Positions 1 to 12,266 are shown, numbered from the stretch's first letter. The stretch is 64,000 bases of DNA from Sepioteuthis lessoniana (GCA_963585895.1 CAUZXS010002510.1:27501-91500); one strand, 5' to 3'. Made by a program: numbers and translations. The notes: generated from the sequence alone by a model not told the origin.

Positions 1-21
1 ATATATATATATACAGTACAC

Positions 22-276
22 ACCAGGTCATTGGTCTAATGAGAAGAGTGTTCACCAATGGTCTGGGAGTTCAATCCCAGGTCAAGTCATACCAAAGACT
101 CAAAAAATGGTACTTGATGCCACCTTGCTTAACACTCAGCATTATAAGGTATGGATCAAGGGTAAAGTTGAGCAATCCAGGGAATAGAGTAGCACCCTCC
201 CCTACACTTCCTTGTAGTAGCAATTGAAAAGAGAGCCTTCGAGTCACCCTCGACTAAGGTCGCCAACTTTACTTAC
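22..276 (+). repeat. tRNA-derived SINE, family A
   Basis: The head resembles a tRNA, with an A-box-like TGGTCTAATGAG and a B-box-like GTTCAATCCC. The body follows with TCATACCAAAGACTC, CTTGCTTAACACTCAGCAT and AAGGGTAAAG, and it ends in CACCCTCGACTAAGGTCGCC. It lies directly against a TA microsatellite at the window edge. The short open frame over it is not a gene. Confidence 0.85.
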
Positions 277-713
277 TTTAATTTTGTATATAAATACACA
301 CATGAAATGTACATATGATTAATTGCTGTGAAATGTGATCTTATGAATTGTATATGATTTAATATCAATAATTAATTGCCCTTGAATCCACTATAGCAAA
401 AAATCCAATTGAATGATTCATTGGATTCTACATGTACAACTAAGCAACATATATAGATAAAGTGTTGATACCTACGAGGGTGGCTTGAAAAGTTTGTATG
501 TTGATGTCATATCTGATTCTGATGACTTTTTCAATCAATGGGATCCAAGCACTGCAACACCGATGGAAGTATGTGGACCTCAGGAGGGACTATGTTGAAA
601 AGTAAACCTCATCAAGTCACATTCCATGGAAGTATCTTGGTCAACCTATGAACTTTTTAGTCCTCAGTATGTTTTGATCAGCAGTAGTTATTGTTCTTGA
701 ACAAGAAGTTTTT

Positions 714-978
714 GGTATAACATAGTCATGATCTTAGGAAATGGACACGACGACATGAGTTCAAATCCGAGCCAACTTTGATTGTTTTCCCATAACACTA
801 AGGAATGAATCCAATTATTCTCCTTCTAGCTGTAATAGGGCAGACTGGATTCTTTAGCCTTGGTTAGGCAACCAGTCTAGAAGAAGGAAAAATCAGAATT
901 TAGACCTGTTAAACTCTGTTTAAAAATTGACCTTGTGTCACATCCTACCTATGAAGAAGGGGTTGGTTGATACAAATA
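714..978 (+). repeat. tRNA-derived SINE, family B
   Basis: Family B consensus features: a B box at GAGTTCAAATCC, then ACTAAGGAATGAATCCAATT, GGGCAGACTGGATTCTTTAG, GGCAACCAGTCTAG and AATTGACCTTGTGTCACATC. It belongs to a tRNA-SINE class unrelated in body to family A. Confidence 0.85.
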
Positions 979-1005
979 TGGAATTGTGCAAGTATACCAG
1001 CCTCC

Positions 1006-1264
1006 AACTGGTCCATTGGCCTAGGGGGTAGAGTATTCGCCAATGGTCTAGGAGACAGGTGTTTAATCCCTGGTCGAGTCATACCAAAGACTCAAAAATG
1101 TTACTTGGTGCCCCCTTGCTTAACACTCAGCATTGTAAGGTAGGGATCAAGGGTAAATTGGAGCAATCCAGGGAAAATAGTAGTGCCCTCCACTATACCT
1201 TGGTGTTGTAGATATTGAAAAAGGAGCCTTCAAGTTACCCTTGACTATGGTTGCCAACTTTTAC
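1006..1264 (+). repeat. tRNA-derived SINE, family A
   Basis: Full-length copy with head TGGCCTAGGGGGTAGAGTATT, B box at GTTTAATCCC and the typical body and end. Moderately diverged from the copy at the window start. Confidence 0.85.
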
Positions 1265-1740
1265 GAGCCTCCATTGTGACCTTCTTGCTTAATGAATTCA
1301 AAATTTATTTCAACTGTAAGATTTGATGATATGGAGAATATTAAAAGAAATATGATGGAAAAACTTCTTCACAACTTATGCAAAAGAAAAGTCTTTGATC
1401 AATTGAAAACTCCAAAGTAAATGCACTGAATACCAAAATTAGTATTTCAAAAGTAATTGAAGTTTCATTCATTATTCATTTGTATTTTAAAACTTTTTTT
1501 TAACAAACTTTATTGATTAAATGACCATATTTATTGCCTTAATTTCTCAATAGTAAAAGAGTATCATTTTAAAATTTTTTTTATTCAGTTTAGCTTTGTC
1601 TAAAAGAGAGTCAGTGGGGGAATATACAATTATTTCGGCTCATGGACTGAAGCTAACAAATAAGTTGATAAAAACATTCTCCCTCAAATTTCATATACAC
1701 ATTACATTTGCAAACATATAAACAAAAACATTCAATAATT

Positions 1741-1776
1741 ATATCTATATATCTTATATTTGTGTGTGTGCGTAGG

Positions 1777-1813
<37 letters not shown>

Positions 1814-2123
1814 ATGCATGTGTGTGACTGTGTATATGTATATATATATATATGTGTTTAACTGTCTATGTATATGTGTATGAGGGTGACTGTATGAGTG
1901 ACCGTATATGTTTATGTGTATGTGACTCTATTATATATGTGCCTATGTGTATCTATATATATATATATATGTGTATGTGTATATGTATGTATATTTGAAT
2001 GTGTGTGTGTATGTATATTATATTCACACAGAAATTTCTTACTCACATTATCATTGTATATACACACATTCTTTTACTGAATGTGTACATAATATTTTCA
2101 ATTGTAAACACACATACTATGAG

Positions 2124-2163
<40 letters not shown>

Positions 2164-2165
2164 AG
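1741..2165. repeat. Compound TA/TG microsatellite
   Basis: Mixed TA, TG and TATG runs, with a pure TA array at 2124-2165. Apparent proteins rich in Y, I, V and C here are translations of the repeat. Confidence 0.93.
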
Positions 2166-2233
2166 TTGCTTTGTAAGGTTTTTTTTAAATTTTTTCTTTC
2201 TGCTTTTGATCATTTATAAATAACTGATTCCAG

Positions 2234-2366
2234 GTCTACTCTGACACACCCAGCACCAAAGTCTGCAGTATGTAAAATAGGTAAATGCAACAGGAAATTG
2301 GGGCAGCAAATGCCAATATTAAAAGTGCCGTTCAGACGACACAAAGCTGCAGAGTCTATTTTTAAG
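2234..2366 (+). CDS. Doubtful upstream exon candidate
   Basis: Base composition here is more balanced than in the surroundings. After GATTCCAG a frame stays open for about 60 codons (STLTHPAPKSAV... KVPFRRHKAAESIFK), and a weak donor AAG|GTGATT would leave phase 0, which suits the next exon at 12267. Further on the frame reads TTCSPPQPPPP and then stops. It does not resemble the vertebrate FOXP segment expected before the Q-rich exon, so it may be a chance frame, an unrelated repeat or a taxon-specific exon. Confidence 0.2.
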
Positions 2367-2799
2367 GTGATTACAAACACTACCTGCTCACCACCACAAC
2401 CACCACCACCAGGTTTCTAATCAGATCATAGATTTCTTTTTTTTTTTTTTCCTCGTTCTTTTGAGCTTGTCACTTGTGGAAAAAGATAGGGAAAAAATAA
2501 AACAAAACAAAACAAAACAAAAAAGCTTTAAAAATCATTTCACTTTAAAAAAAGAAAAAAAGTCAAATACTTTTATAGCAACAAATACTAATTGAAAAGG
2601 AAAGATATACATACCGAGGAAACAATAACTACGAAAGCAAACATAATAAAATCTGATTTACTATATAAGTATAAGTTATGGTCAAGATAAGAGAATTTTT
2701 CTTAATGATGTTGATTTATAAGTAGTAAAAGCAGGCATAAAAACAACCTTTCTGAGATATATCTTGTATGTTTGTAGATATTTGTTGGCATGGGTTTAT

Positions 2800-3725
2800 T
2801 ACGGCAATAAGAAATACTCGCTCACTATTCATAGTTTGTAAACACTGCACCATGATATATATTCTTGATGTTTTAGATGTTATGATTAGATTATATATGG
2901 ATATACATATACAACTGTGCAATTAAGAGTCCAGACTTCAAAAGACGGTTTTGAACCTTCAACTTTGAACGTGGATTACCTTACCAGATTCTCTTGTATC
3001 TGGTGTTGTCTTTGGAACAAGAAAAATATCTCAGACTAGTTTCAATTATTTATTCTTAGAATTCTTGTGTCTGGCCATTTCTACTAAAAGCATTTGGTTT
3101 TAGGTTAAGAACATTGTGTTAGGAGTTTAATCATCTGTGTTTTTTCTCAAGCTTAGATAGCTTATGAATTATATGTTCAAAAGACATCTTCCCTAAGTGA
3201 TTTTAATAAGTTTAGCCTTGTGTAGTACAAAGCCAAATGTAGGGAATGACCAGAATGTGGCTGACTAAAACTACAGTAACTTTCTGTTTCCTCCTTTTAG
3301 GTTTTCTATTATATAAATCAATTTTTAGGTTGGAGAAGGAAGAATTTTGCTTAGACACACTTGACAAAAAATGAAAGTCTAAAAACTTAAAACAACAACA
3401 TTGGCTTTTATAGTTCTGTCAGTTATCAGAATCAAATATTGTATTCATGGGCAGCATTAGGATATTTTAGGTTGAGGATGTTGTGTTAAAAAGTACTCGG
3501 ACAGACTCATCACTGGTTAAGTTTAGTGATCTGAAGATATGATGTCACCATAAGTAAGCCACAGTAAGCTTAGTTTAATTTAGAATAAAACCAGAAAAAT
3601 GGGGTTTAATTACCTGTGTTTTTTTTTAAGGTGAGATAGTTTGTAGAGTATATGTTCAAAAGGACATTTTCCTTCACTGATTTTGATAAGTTTAGCCTTG
3701 TATGGTACAAGGCTAAATGCTGGAA
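2800..3725 (+). repeat. 0.9-kb duplicated repeat, copy 1
   Basis: Matches 12720-13640. Positions 3091-3554 align without gaps to 13021-13484, with four differences over 464 bases. Outside this core the match falls to roughly 80% with small gaps. Inside each copy, two related blocks of about 120 bases (around 3120-3240 and 3603-3720) form an older internal duplication. Confidence 0.85.
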
Positions 3726-4075
3726 CAGATGCATCGGTATTCCTACTTAGGTATTTTTGTTAAACTTCAGACAACACAAGAAATGCAACAGAATGTATTT
3801 GTTAACCAATGATCACAACAACAAAGATGAAGATGCTCGTCCACATAAAATTAATTTTTGGATTTTGCCAGACGTGTGTGGGCTGCGGCCCTGTGTATGC
3901 AAACACTTTAAAAAGGCCTTGTGCCATACTTTTCTGGTGGTGGGACGGAGAGCAGATAAATTAATGACTAATAATGATAGTTTATTTTGGATTTTCAGGC
4001 AAGTTAAAAAAAAATCAGAAGATTGCAGAAACCAAAATATTGTGATTAATACAACAAAGATAAGGATACTCGTCT

Positions 4076-4467
4076 TTAATTGGAATCATTTTGAGATGAG
4101 GCTTCTTAATCTGAGAATTTATTTATTTTTCATTTATTCATTGTGGGGCCCGTAGTGTAGCAGATAGAGGTGTTGAGTCTCTGCGGTTCCAGGTGAACAT
4201 TGTCAGAAGATAGCGGTTTCATATCCTACCCAAGCTGGCCAGAGGTTTACTTGGTCAAAAACGTGGTGCGATAGACAACAACTATGAAAGGCAGTAATTA
4301 CTGGGGATACAGTTAAAAGACTCAGCATTCCTATCCGAGGTCGCGGTAAAATCACCTGACGAAGGCCAGAGGTGAAATTTGGCCGAAACGTAGTGAAAGA
4401 AGAAACAGCACAAAAACTACCAAGATGAGGACAAAAAGTCCGCAATAAATAAAATAAAAATATTTAA
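4076..4467 (+). repeat. Foldback tRNA-like element E1
   Basis: An inverted tail piece (ATTTTGAGATGAGGCTTCTTA) comes first, then a tRNA-like head (GGGGCCCGTAGTGTAGCAGA; TAGCGGTTTCATATCCTACC as B box), then a body with GGGATACAGTTAAAAGACTC. The tail is GGTGAAATTTGGCCGAAACG ... GAGGACAAAAAGTCCGC. Imperfect 68-bp direct repeats lie at 4007-4075 and 4468-4537. Confidence 0.75.
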
Positions 4468-4711
4468 AAAAAAAAATCAGAAGATTGCAGAAACCAAAAT
4501 ATTGGGATTAATACAACAAAGATAAGGATACTCATCTGAATAATTCACAAAACTATGAATACAAGAGAACTCATTTGTTGAAATGTCTCCATTAAAACAA
4601 CAAAAATTATCAAGTCCTAAAATTATGAATATAAATTTTATTCTACAATATTAGTCACATATAAACAGCACATTCAGAGATGACAATACTTAGTCATTGA
4701 AATGATTGTAT

Positions 4712-4938
4712 TATAGTCGGGGGGGGGGTGACCCGAAGGCTCCCTTTTCGATAGCTACTACACCAAGGTGTAGGGGAGGGCGCTACTCCATTCCCAGGAT
4801 TGCTCCACTTTACCCTTGAACCGTACCTTATAATGCTGAGTGTTAAGCAAGGTGGTATCAAGTACCATTTTTAAAGTCTTTGGTATGACTCGACCTGGGA
4901 TCGAACCCAGGTCTCCCGGGCCATTGGCGAAATACATT
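4712..4938 (-). repeat. tRNA-derived SINE, family A
   Basis: Minus-strand copy: GTGACCCGAAGGCTCCC at the left, and B box region GGGATCGAACCCAGGTCTCC at the right. A run of nine G precedes it. It lacks the first bases of the tRNA head. Confidence 0.85.
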
Positions 4939-5454
4939 TGCCTATTTTTGTACTGTGTCAGTTATATAAATTTCAGAAGAATCTTATGAATTTAATATGG
5001 AATTTCTCTTGTTTACACAGATACTACATTAATCTGATTATATTTGTCAATGTGTTTGTTCATGTAAGGTCTTAATGAAAAACTATGGGTGTATATCTCA
5101 GTACCTATCTCACCTCGCCCCTAAAAATATCAGATGTGTATTAAAAAAATGTGGCATATATGTAAATTCTCCAACTATTGTCAGAATTTTTTAAGATACT
5201 TTTCGTTTACTTTTTCTTTTAATTTGACTATTTTTTTTTTGTCCGTCTTTTATTTCTCTTTTCTATGTTTCAATTATGTTTCCTCCTGACTTCTTCTGGT
5301 TGTGTTTAATTTATTCAAATGATGTCCAATGACCATTAGAATTCAAATTCTATGATTTGTAAAATGATAAAGCAAAACTTTAGCTCGTTTTTGTGACAAT
5401 AATGATCATATTCACATGAATTATTTTCATAAAGGGATATTTTAAGTTGATTAG

Positions 5455-5886
5455 TGTGTTTTATGGCATATCAACCCATGTAGGTTATTTAATGCTAAAT
5501 CCTGTTATATACATGATTTGTAAATAAATTGTTTGTAGGTGCCATTTTTAAATGTGCTCATTTATTTGCACTCAGTTGAATGGTTTCAAGCATTGCTCTA
5601 ATACCAATAATCCAACTTAATATTAATCATTTGGTTGCACACAGTTTATGGTTTCTAGTATAGAAAATGATTAAACAGTTCTATTTGAACTATAAATAGG
5701 ACTCTAAAAGGAACTACCATTCCAGGTCAGAATGAATTGGTACTCCACATCCCCTAAGGCTCTACGACTGGAACCTCGCTATTAGGTAGTTAAGTGACAT
5801 ATCAATGACTCTCGAGTGGTGGTCGGGGCTTATCTTTCTTCTGAGATGCAGTTGGTATATTCTACAACCCCAGTTGACTAGGCTGA
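5455..5886 (-). repeat. Family C element (first of a tandem pair)
   Basis: On the + strand it begins TTTTATGGCATATCAACCCA and runs to CCCCAGTTGACTAGGCT. The core CATAGATAGGACCCTATCAGG is recognisable but changed. No Pol III boxes or open frame were found, so its class (SINE-like or LINE-derived) is undecided. Confidence 0.8.
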
Positions 5887-5939
5887 TAATTTTAGTAAAA
5901 GATTCAAAAATAGGGTTTATCCTTTGTTTGCTAATGAAG

Positions 5940-6556
5940 TTAACTGATTGGTTGGTTAGTTGTTTGGGTTTTATGGTATATCTACCTTTGTAGGTTATTA
6001 AATGCCAAATCTATTTTTATACAAATCAGTTCTATTTCAAACAATTCCGTTTACCATGTGTACACAGTTTGTCAAAAACATTTCTATTTCAAGCTATTCA
6101 GTTTATTTAAAATAGTTCTAATTCAGCCAATTCAGTTTAGTATAAGTATAGATTTTGTTTACACACTGTTAAATGTCAAAATAGTTCTATATTAAACAAT
6201 TCAGTTTAGCCTAAGTACAGTTTCAATGACAAAAACAGTTCCATTTCAAACAATTCAGTTTAGCATAAGTATGCAGTTTGATTGTGAAAAACATTTCTAT
6301 TTCAAGCTATTCAGTTTAGTCAAACAGTTCTTATACAAAGTATGCAGTTTACTTCTATTTAACCCATAGATAGGACCCTATCAGGTGCTACCATTCTGGG
6401 CCAGAGTGGACCTGGGAGTGATGGCAATGAAGGGGTGCTCCACATTCTCCAAAGCCCCAGGATCACTGGAACTTCATCAGATTGTTTAGTGTCATATCCA
6501 GGACACTCGTTGTTGGGGGTGATGTCTCACAGCCCTATCCGACTGGTCAGTGAAGT
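5940..6556 (-). repeat. Family C element with internal tandem repeats
   Basis: Same family as the preceding copy. Its middle is an expanded array of units of about 50-60 bases around ATTTCAAACAATTCAGTTTA, repeated at least five times with variation. The 3' body contains ATAGATAGGACCCTATCAGG. Confidence 0.85.
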
Positions 6557-7037
6557 TAACTGAGGGCATATGAGCAGCTTCCTTGGAGTATTTTTTTTAT
6601 AGTCATTCATCTCAACATAAAATTTTGGCATTAATTAACTATGAAATATATACATGAAATTAGAGTATGAAATCGGAGGAGTCCATGTGGTGTCATGAGT
6701 CATATGCTGGGCTGTGATATTATAGGAAATGAGTTGGAACTCCAGTTGAGCTATTACGTTCACTTTTGGACTAATACCCTTGGGAAAAGTATGAACTCTC
6801 TCATCTCTCCCTAACTGTGGGTTAAATAGTACCACTACAGTTCTTCTACAATAGTGGCTTTGGTATTAAATAATCGACTAAGATTGATATGTCATTAAAC
6901 CATACTATGTAAGATAATTTATTTTCACCATTGTTTTAAATCAAGATTTTATGGTTTTACAGTTTATGACTGGCTGTAGATGGGTTGGTTTTACATTTGA
7001 ATATATAAGTGTGTGTGTGTTTACCTAACTTTTCTCT

Positions 7038-7300
7038 CACAAGAACAATGTGACACAAAGACAGTTTGTCAAGTGTAGTACAGCTGGTTTTTATTCAGTT
7101 TTCTTTCTCCTAGATTAGTTGCCTAACCAAAGCTAAAGAACATAGTTTGCCTTACTATTTACCCACATCTGGAGGGAGAACAAGTTGATTTCTGTCTGCC
7201 TTTCCCAAGGGCATTTGTGCAAAGTTAAATATAAATAGTTTTTCCAGGATTTGAACTTGGGTCACTGATTCCATTTCTTACAAAGATAACAATTATACCT
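7038..7300 (-). repeat. tRNA-derived SINE, family B, diverged
   Basis: Minus-strand copy recognised by CTCCTAGATTAGTTGCCTAA, TTTACCCACATCTGGAGGG and GGATTTGAACTTGGGTCACT. A TA array begins about 15 bases after its head end. Confidence 0.8.
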
Positions 7301-7314
7301 ACTCCCTGTATGTG

Positions 7315-7315
<1 letters not shown>

Positions 7316-7346
<31 letters not shown>
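7316..7346. repeat. TA microsatellite
   Basis: Close after the tRNA end of a SINE B. Similar arrays lie at 7486-7513 and 7938-7965. Confidence 0.93.
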
Positions 7347-7347
<1 letters not shown>

Positions 7348-7539
7348 ATTTTATAACTATTTCTGCTTGAAAATAACCAACCAGTGCTACAATGACTATC
7401 CAAAAGAAAAACAGACAGAATTACCTAAGCTAATATGTGAAAGTGCTCAATACTCTAAGTAGAACATAACTTTCTAGCTCTGTAGATATATATATATATA
7501 TATATATATATACCCACCTATCCATTTACAGTGCTGGAA

Positions 7540-7720
7540 AATAAAATAGCAACATACATTCTGTATGTTTCAAGTTACTCAAATTTAAATATACAGGTAT
7601 TTTGGAATACTGTCTAGTCACACTGAAGAGTTGGATACAGTAAATTATTACATAGAGAGATCAACACATGTGTAGATTTTAAAATAGGGATGTATCAACA
7701 GCACTCAGACTCCATGTATA
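7540..7720 (+). repeat. Unnamed dispersed repeat I, copy 1
   Basis: Shares GAAAATAAA, TTTCAAGTTACT, a TACAGTAAAT-like stretch and GGGRTRTATCAA in order with 38580-38735. Diverged and of unknown class. Confidence 0.5.
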
Positions 7721-8163
7721 TGCTGTATTTTCCTTTATATTTTTAAGAATAAACAAAACAAAAAGTGATACATGTGTGTTTAAAATCCCTTCACTTATGC
7801 TAGTTTCCTTGTGGCTGTGCAGTAGAATCTACTACTGGTGTATAAGTCAGCTGGGTTTTGATCCTAGCTTTTGAGAATCTCACATATCTAGCCACACTGA
7901 AGAGTTCTGATACAACAAAATAGTCTGTCTTTGGATGTGTATATATATATATATATATATATATTCAGAAAATATTATCTCCTCTTATTGCTCTTTTAAA
8001 AGCAAAATTGGCCATTTTTTACCCGACAGCTTATTATATACATCCTTACTGAAAGTAGATGTTTTCCCAATTTTTTTTCTTTATACAATTCAATTTCTTT
8101 TTGTGTTTATGTCTGTATTAAAAGAGAGGGTTTTCCGCAATCAGAGGTGCCTATGCTTTTTAA

Positions 8164-8372
8164 TTGGTTTCTGTTTTTAATGGCATATCAACCTTCTTAG
8201 TTTATTTAATGCCAAAGCCATCAATGTTGAAAAACAGCAGTAATTCTATTTAACCCATAACCTGGGGGAATAAGAGGATTCATCCCTTTCTTAAGGGTAT
8301 TAGTCTGAAAGTGAATGTTATAGCATGACTGGAATTCAAATTCACTTACTTTGAGGTTGACTACTTTTAAAA
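8164..8372 (-). repeat. tRNA-derived SINE, family D
   Basis: The + strand begins TTGGTTTCTGTTTTTAATGG, then CATATCAACCTTCTTAG. The other end, read on the minus strand, is tRNA-like but decayed. Its tail module is the same as that of family C. Confidence 0.78.
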
Positions 8373-8518
8373 TAGCCTGGTCAAAATGATCTACCTATAT
8401 TATAAAATGCTAGATATATTTATATCTGTACTGAGTATAGTTTATATACAATATATATTCACATACCTTTCAACACTTCTTGAACTCCCATTTAGCTCAA
8501 TAAAATTGAATAGATTTA

Positions 8519-8793
8519 TCATATTTACCAACCCCTCCGCTTGGGCAGGATATGACACAAGGTCAATTTTTAAGCAGAGTTTAACAGGTTTGAATTCAGA
8601 GTTTTCCTTCTCCTAGACTTGTTGCCTCACCAAGGCTGAAGAACCTAGTTTGCCCTACTATTTATCCATAGCTGGAGGGAGAATAATTGGATTCATACCT
8701 TTCCCAAGGGTATTAGTGCTAAGTGAAATGCAATCAGTCTCGTCCAGGGTTTGAACTCGTGTCCATTTCCTGCGATGATAACCATTACACCAC
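8519..8793 (-). repeat. tRNA-derived SINE, family B
   Basis: Nearly full-length minus-strand copy: TTACCAACCCCTCCGCTTGG at the left, GGTTTGAACTCGTGTCCATT and AACCATTACACCAC at the right. Confidence 0.87.
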
Positions 8794-9248
8794 AAATAGA
8801 TTTATGGTCACTTCCTTACTCTGATGATTTGTCAACCATCTGGATAAGTTTTTCTATTTAGATCATGTTTGATCTACAGGCTGATCATGATCAATGTATT
8901 GGTCACCCCTGTTTTGAATCATCTAAACAGCCATGCTTATACTCTCGATTATTTTTGTTCACTAAAGAAAATGTTGGATAAAGAAAAAGATTTGAGAACA
9001 TCTCCATGTAAAATATTGGAACAAGCTGGAAGTATAACTGAAAGACTTGAATATCTGACATTATAAGTGTTGCTGTTAAGATGATTTAAAATATTTTTGT
9101 TTATTCCTATTTTGTTTTATTCTGCCAGAAAAATAGAATCTTTCCATAAAGACCATAGAATGAAATGATTAAAACATAATGTTTACCATATAGCCTCAAA
9201 GAGATTGAATTATATAAAAATGAAAAAAGAAAAAAAAAGTAACTAATT

Positions 9249-9256
9249 TGTGTGTG

Positions 9257-9310
<54 letters not shown>
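9249..9310. repeat. TG/TA microsatellite
   Basis: TG repeats passing into about 25 TA units. Confidence 0.95.
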
Positions 9311-9313
<3 letters not shown>

Positions 9314-9491
9314 TAGCAAGCATAAATGTGAAATGACGTTTTATTTTAAAGCTTCATAGAACATTTTTTCAAGGAAAAATAAGGATATAAAGGTAAATTA
9401 CATAATTCCAAAATATAAAGCCCAATAAACTTATTTTGATAAAATTATAAAAATAATTATTTGACATTCGAAAAAAATAATTGTCTTTATT

Positions 9492-10005
9492 GGGAATCCT
9501 TTTTGAGATGAGACTTCCTAATTAGAGTATTAATTTTATTGCGGACTTTTTGTCCTCATTTTGGTAGTTTTTTGTTTTTCTCACAACGTTTTGGCCAAAT
9601 TTCACCTCTAGCTGTCTTCAGGTGATTAACCGCGACCTCGGATCGGAATGCTGAGTCTTGTAACCATATCCCCAGTAATTACTGCCTTCCATAGTTGTCT
9701 ATCACACCAGGTTTTGACCAAGTAATCCTCTGGCTGGCTTTGGTAGGAATTGAAACCGCTATCTTCTGACAATGCTCACCTGGAACCGCAGTGACTCAAT
9801 GCCTCTATCCGCTGTGCCACGGGACCCAAAGAGCGATCAAGGTTGGATTTTTGGGTCTTATAAATCCAATTATTTGTTCTCCTTATCTGGTCTTCCATAG
9901 TCGGGTCTGTACCAAATTTGTAATTGTCTTTATTAGACAAAAGTTCGCAATAAAATTAATACTCAGATTAAGAAGCCTCATCTCAAAAAAGATTTCCAAT
10001 GATGA
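9492..10005 (-). repeat. Foldback tRNA-like element E2
   Basis: Same family as E1 on the minus strand. The tail (TTTTGAGATGAGACTTCCTA, then TTTATTGCGGACTTTTTGTC) is at 9500-9552, and its inverted partner is at about 9937-9995. The tRNA-like head ends near 9829. The 13-mer AATTGTCTTTATT occurs at 9479 and again at 9920. Confidence 0.78.
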
Positions 10006-11110
10006 AAATTTCTGTTCATTGTTTATAGAAAGGTAAAGACGAAAGAAATATTTGATTTTGAAGTTTTTTATTAACTTTTTGTGCACCCTGTATGTATATG
10101 TGTTCATATATATTTCAGTATATTATGTATTTGTTTATATATACAGTTGTCATTCAGATTCAGGATATAACAGAGTAATGCCTAAGATGGCATTGGTCAA
10201 AACTGATCTTAAAAAGAACAATTAAGATACTCGTTCAAATTATTTATGGAATGATTATGTTTAATCTTGCTCAAAACTTCTCGGGTTTTTATTCTTATTT
10301 TCACCCTGACAGTTAAGGGTCACAAAAGATTATTTTGAAAATAGAAATTCTATAACATGGCTTTCAATATTTTTGACATCTTCACAGAGCTGTCTCTTCT
10401 TTAAGATAGTTTATCTAGTTTTTAACAGCTAAGAATTCTGCTTTATCAATCTGGGATTATATAAAACAGACTGCAATTGAAAATATTCTAAAACAAAAAT
10501 GAGTAAGCGCATACGATAACAAGGGAAACAACTCTAAATATAGTGTACTGAAGAGTTATGTTTCTTGCATGTGTATATTCAGTTTCGCTCGTTCGTTCGT
10601 GGTCTTACAATAAAATATGCAGACGTTACTACTGTTTAATTATTTCATCTTTATTATTACCGATTACAAATAGGAAATCACTGGTAAAAGGGGAAAAAAA
10701 TAACTTAAGAATTAATTACCGGGTAGCAGAAGTAACTGAAAAATTAAATGCAATTACGATGTTGTGGTAATTGGAATAAGAAAAAAAATGAAGTGAAGAG
10801 TCACAATAACACCCCTCCCCTTAAAAAAAAAACCCTCTAAGAAACAAAGCGCAAAACATTACTATGTATCAAAAGTTTACTTCAAATGCTGTTTGCTTTT
10901 CCCTTCCTGACTCCCTCTTTATTTTCTTCGTCTATGAATTAATAGTATGGTAGACTAAGCTCTTGAGATTTAGTATGACAATAGGTTTTGGAGAAAGTAA
11001 ACTTTGAATTCAGACCAGCTATACTCCGTTTGGATAAATTGATCCTGTGGCACATAGATTGAATAAATACATACTTCAAAAATTATTTCCCTATCCACAT
11101 CTCAAGACTA

Positions 11111-11169
<59 letters not shown>
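11111..11169. repeat. ATT/AAT palindromic microsatellite
   Basis: A run of ATT repeats switches to AAT repeats in mid-array, making a nearly perfect inverted repeat of about 29 bases per arm. Confidence 0.95.
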
Positions 11170-11171
<2 letters not shown>

Positions 11172-11839
11172 ATTACTACTCTTGCAATTGTGAGACATTA
11201 TTTTAAATTGGGTGGCAAGCGACTAAAATTGTTTACTGAATTTGTGAAGCAGCTAGAAATTAAACAATATCTGACAGTATTAGAATAAAATTTTTTTTAA
11301 GCCTTCCATAGGGTAGGGGGTGACTTGTTCCTTGAAATAAAATCCTGTAATGGAGGCTATCACTTGTTCATGGCGATACTTGAAAATAAAATATAGAAAA
11401 GAACCCATCTAGGTCATAGAAAGATATTTCTCTGACTGATTCAGAATGATTTAAGTAAATTCTCTTTAGTATTCAATGAGGGCATTCATCTATTATTTTC
11501 TTTGTTTTAAAAAGCTGCATAAAAAAATAAACCTATAATAAGGAACAATTTTTAGACATTTGAATTAAATGAAAAATCATAATGGAAAGTGTATAACATG
11601 AAGGAGCTAGCATACAGTATCACCCATAAATAAGTATAATACTAACATCTATTTTTTTTAATACAAAAATAATTTTCTTTTAACTGAAGATACCAGGATT
11701 TTACTCTTTCTTGTGGAACATTATGTAATAAAAATATTATTAGGTATCATTAATTTTCGAATTTTACAACCAGCATTGAAACTTTGGAACCAGAAATAGG
11801 AATTTGTTGCAGATTAAAAATAACCACATCTGATACTTG

Positions 11840-12160
11840 ATAGATTGATTGATTTTAATTGCATGTCAACCTGTTTGGGGTTATTTTATTTCTAGAGGTT
11901 AGGAAATTGTGTTCATTTTTTTGTATATTCTGTCGTTTTTGCCTTCTGTTATGATATCAAGTATTCTGAATCCAAATAATTTACAAAAAAATCTATCTAA
12001 TCCATAGATGAGACCCTAACAGGTACTACAACTCCAGGTCAGAGTGGATCTAAAAGTAATGGCAATGAAGGGGTTCTGCACACTCTCCAGATCTCCAGAA
12101 TTGGAGCCTCACCATCAGATACAGTTTAGTATCATACTCAGAACATGTTACAACACTCAA
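11840..12160 (-). repeat. Family C element, degraded
   Basis: The part from about 11990 shows the body (ACCCTAACAGGTACTACAAC, then TCAGAGTGGATCT and GCCTCACCATCAGAT). The end module at 11845-11920 is changed (GCATGTCAACCTGTTTGGGG). It ends about 100 bases before the Q-rich FoxP exon. Confidence 0.65.
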
Positions 12161-12266
12161 GGGTTAATTGATTGATAATGAAGTTTAGACTTTTGAACAA
12201 ATATTAGAATATTATTTTTTTTATTTACAAAAAAAAAAAAGTCATTGTCTTCTTCTCCTTTTTCAG

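Larger units (their letters stand above)
1..12266 (+). other. Upstream intron of FoxP (partial)
   Basis: No supported host exon apart from the doubtful one at 2234-2366. It holds tRNA-SINE copies (families A, B, D), two family C copies in tandem (5455-6556) and a degraded third (about 11840-12160). It also holds two foldback elements (E1, E2), the first copy of the duplicated 0.9-kb repeat, and many TA/TG microsatellites. The parts at 280-710, 1270-1740, 10020-11100 and 11170-11830 look like plain AT-rich intron. The open frames in this region mostly fall in repeats or microsatellites and have no coding features. Confidence 0.8.

Noticed and set aside
3757-4155. 132-codon frame near element E1
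   Set aside because: Crosses into the foldback element and the direct repeat; no recognisable protein features.
11111-11169. CRISPR-like or terminator-like palindrome
   Set aside because: It is a trinucleotide microsatellite that changes strand sense; the setting is an animal intron.
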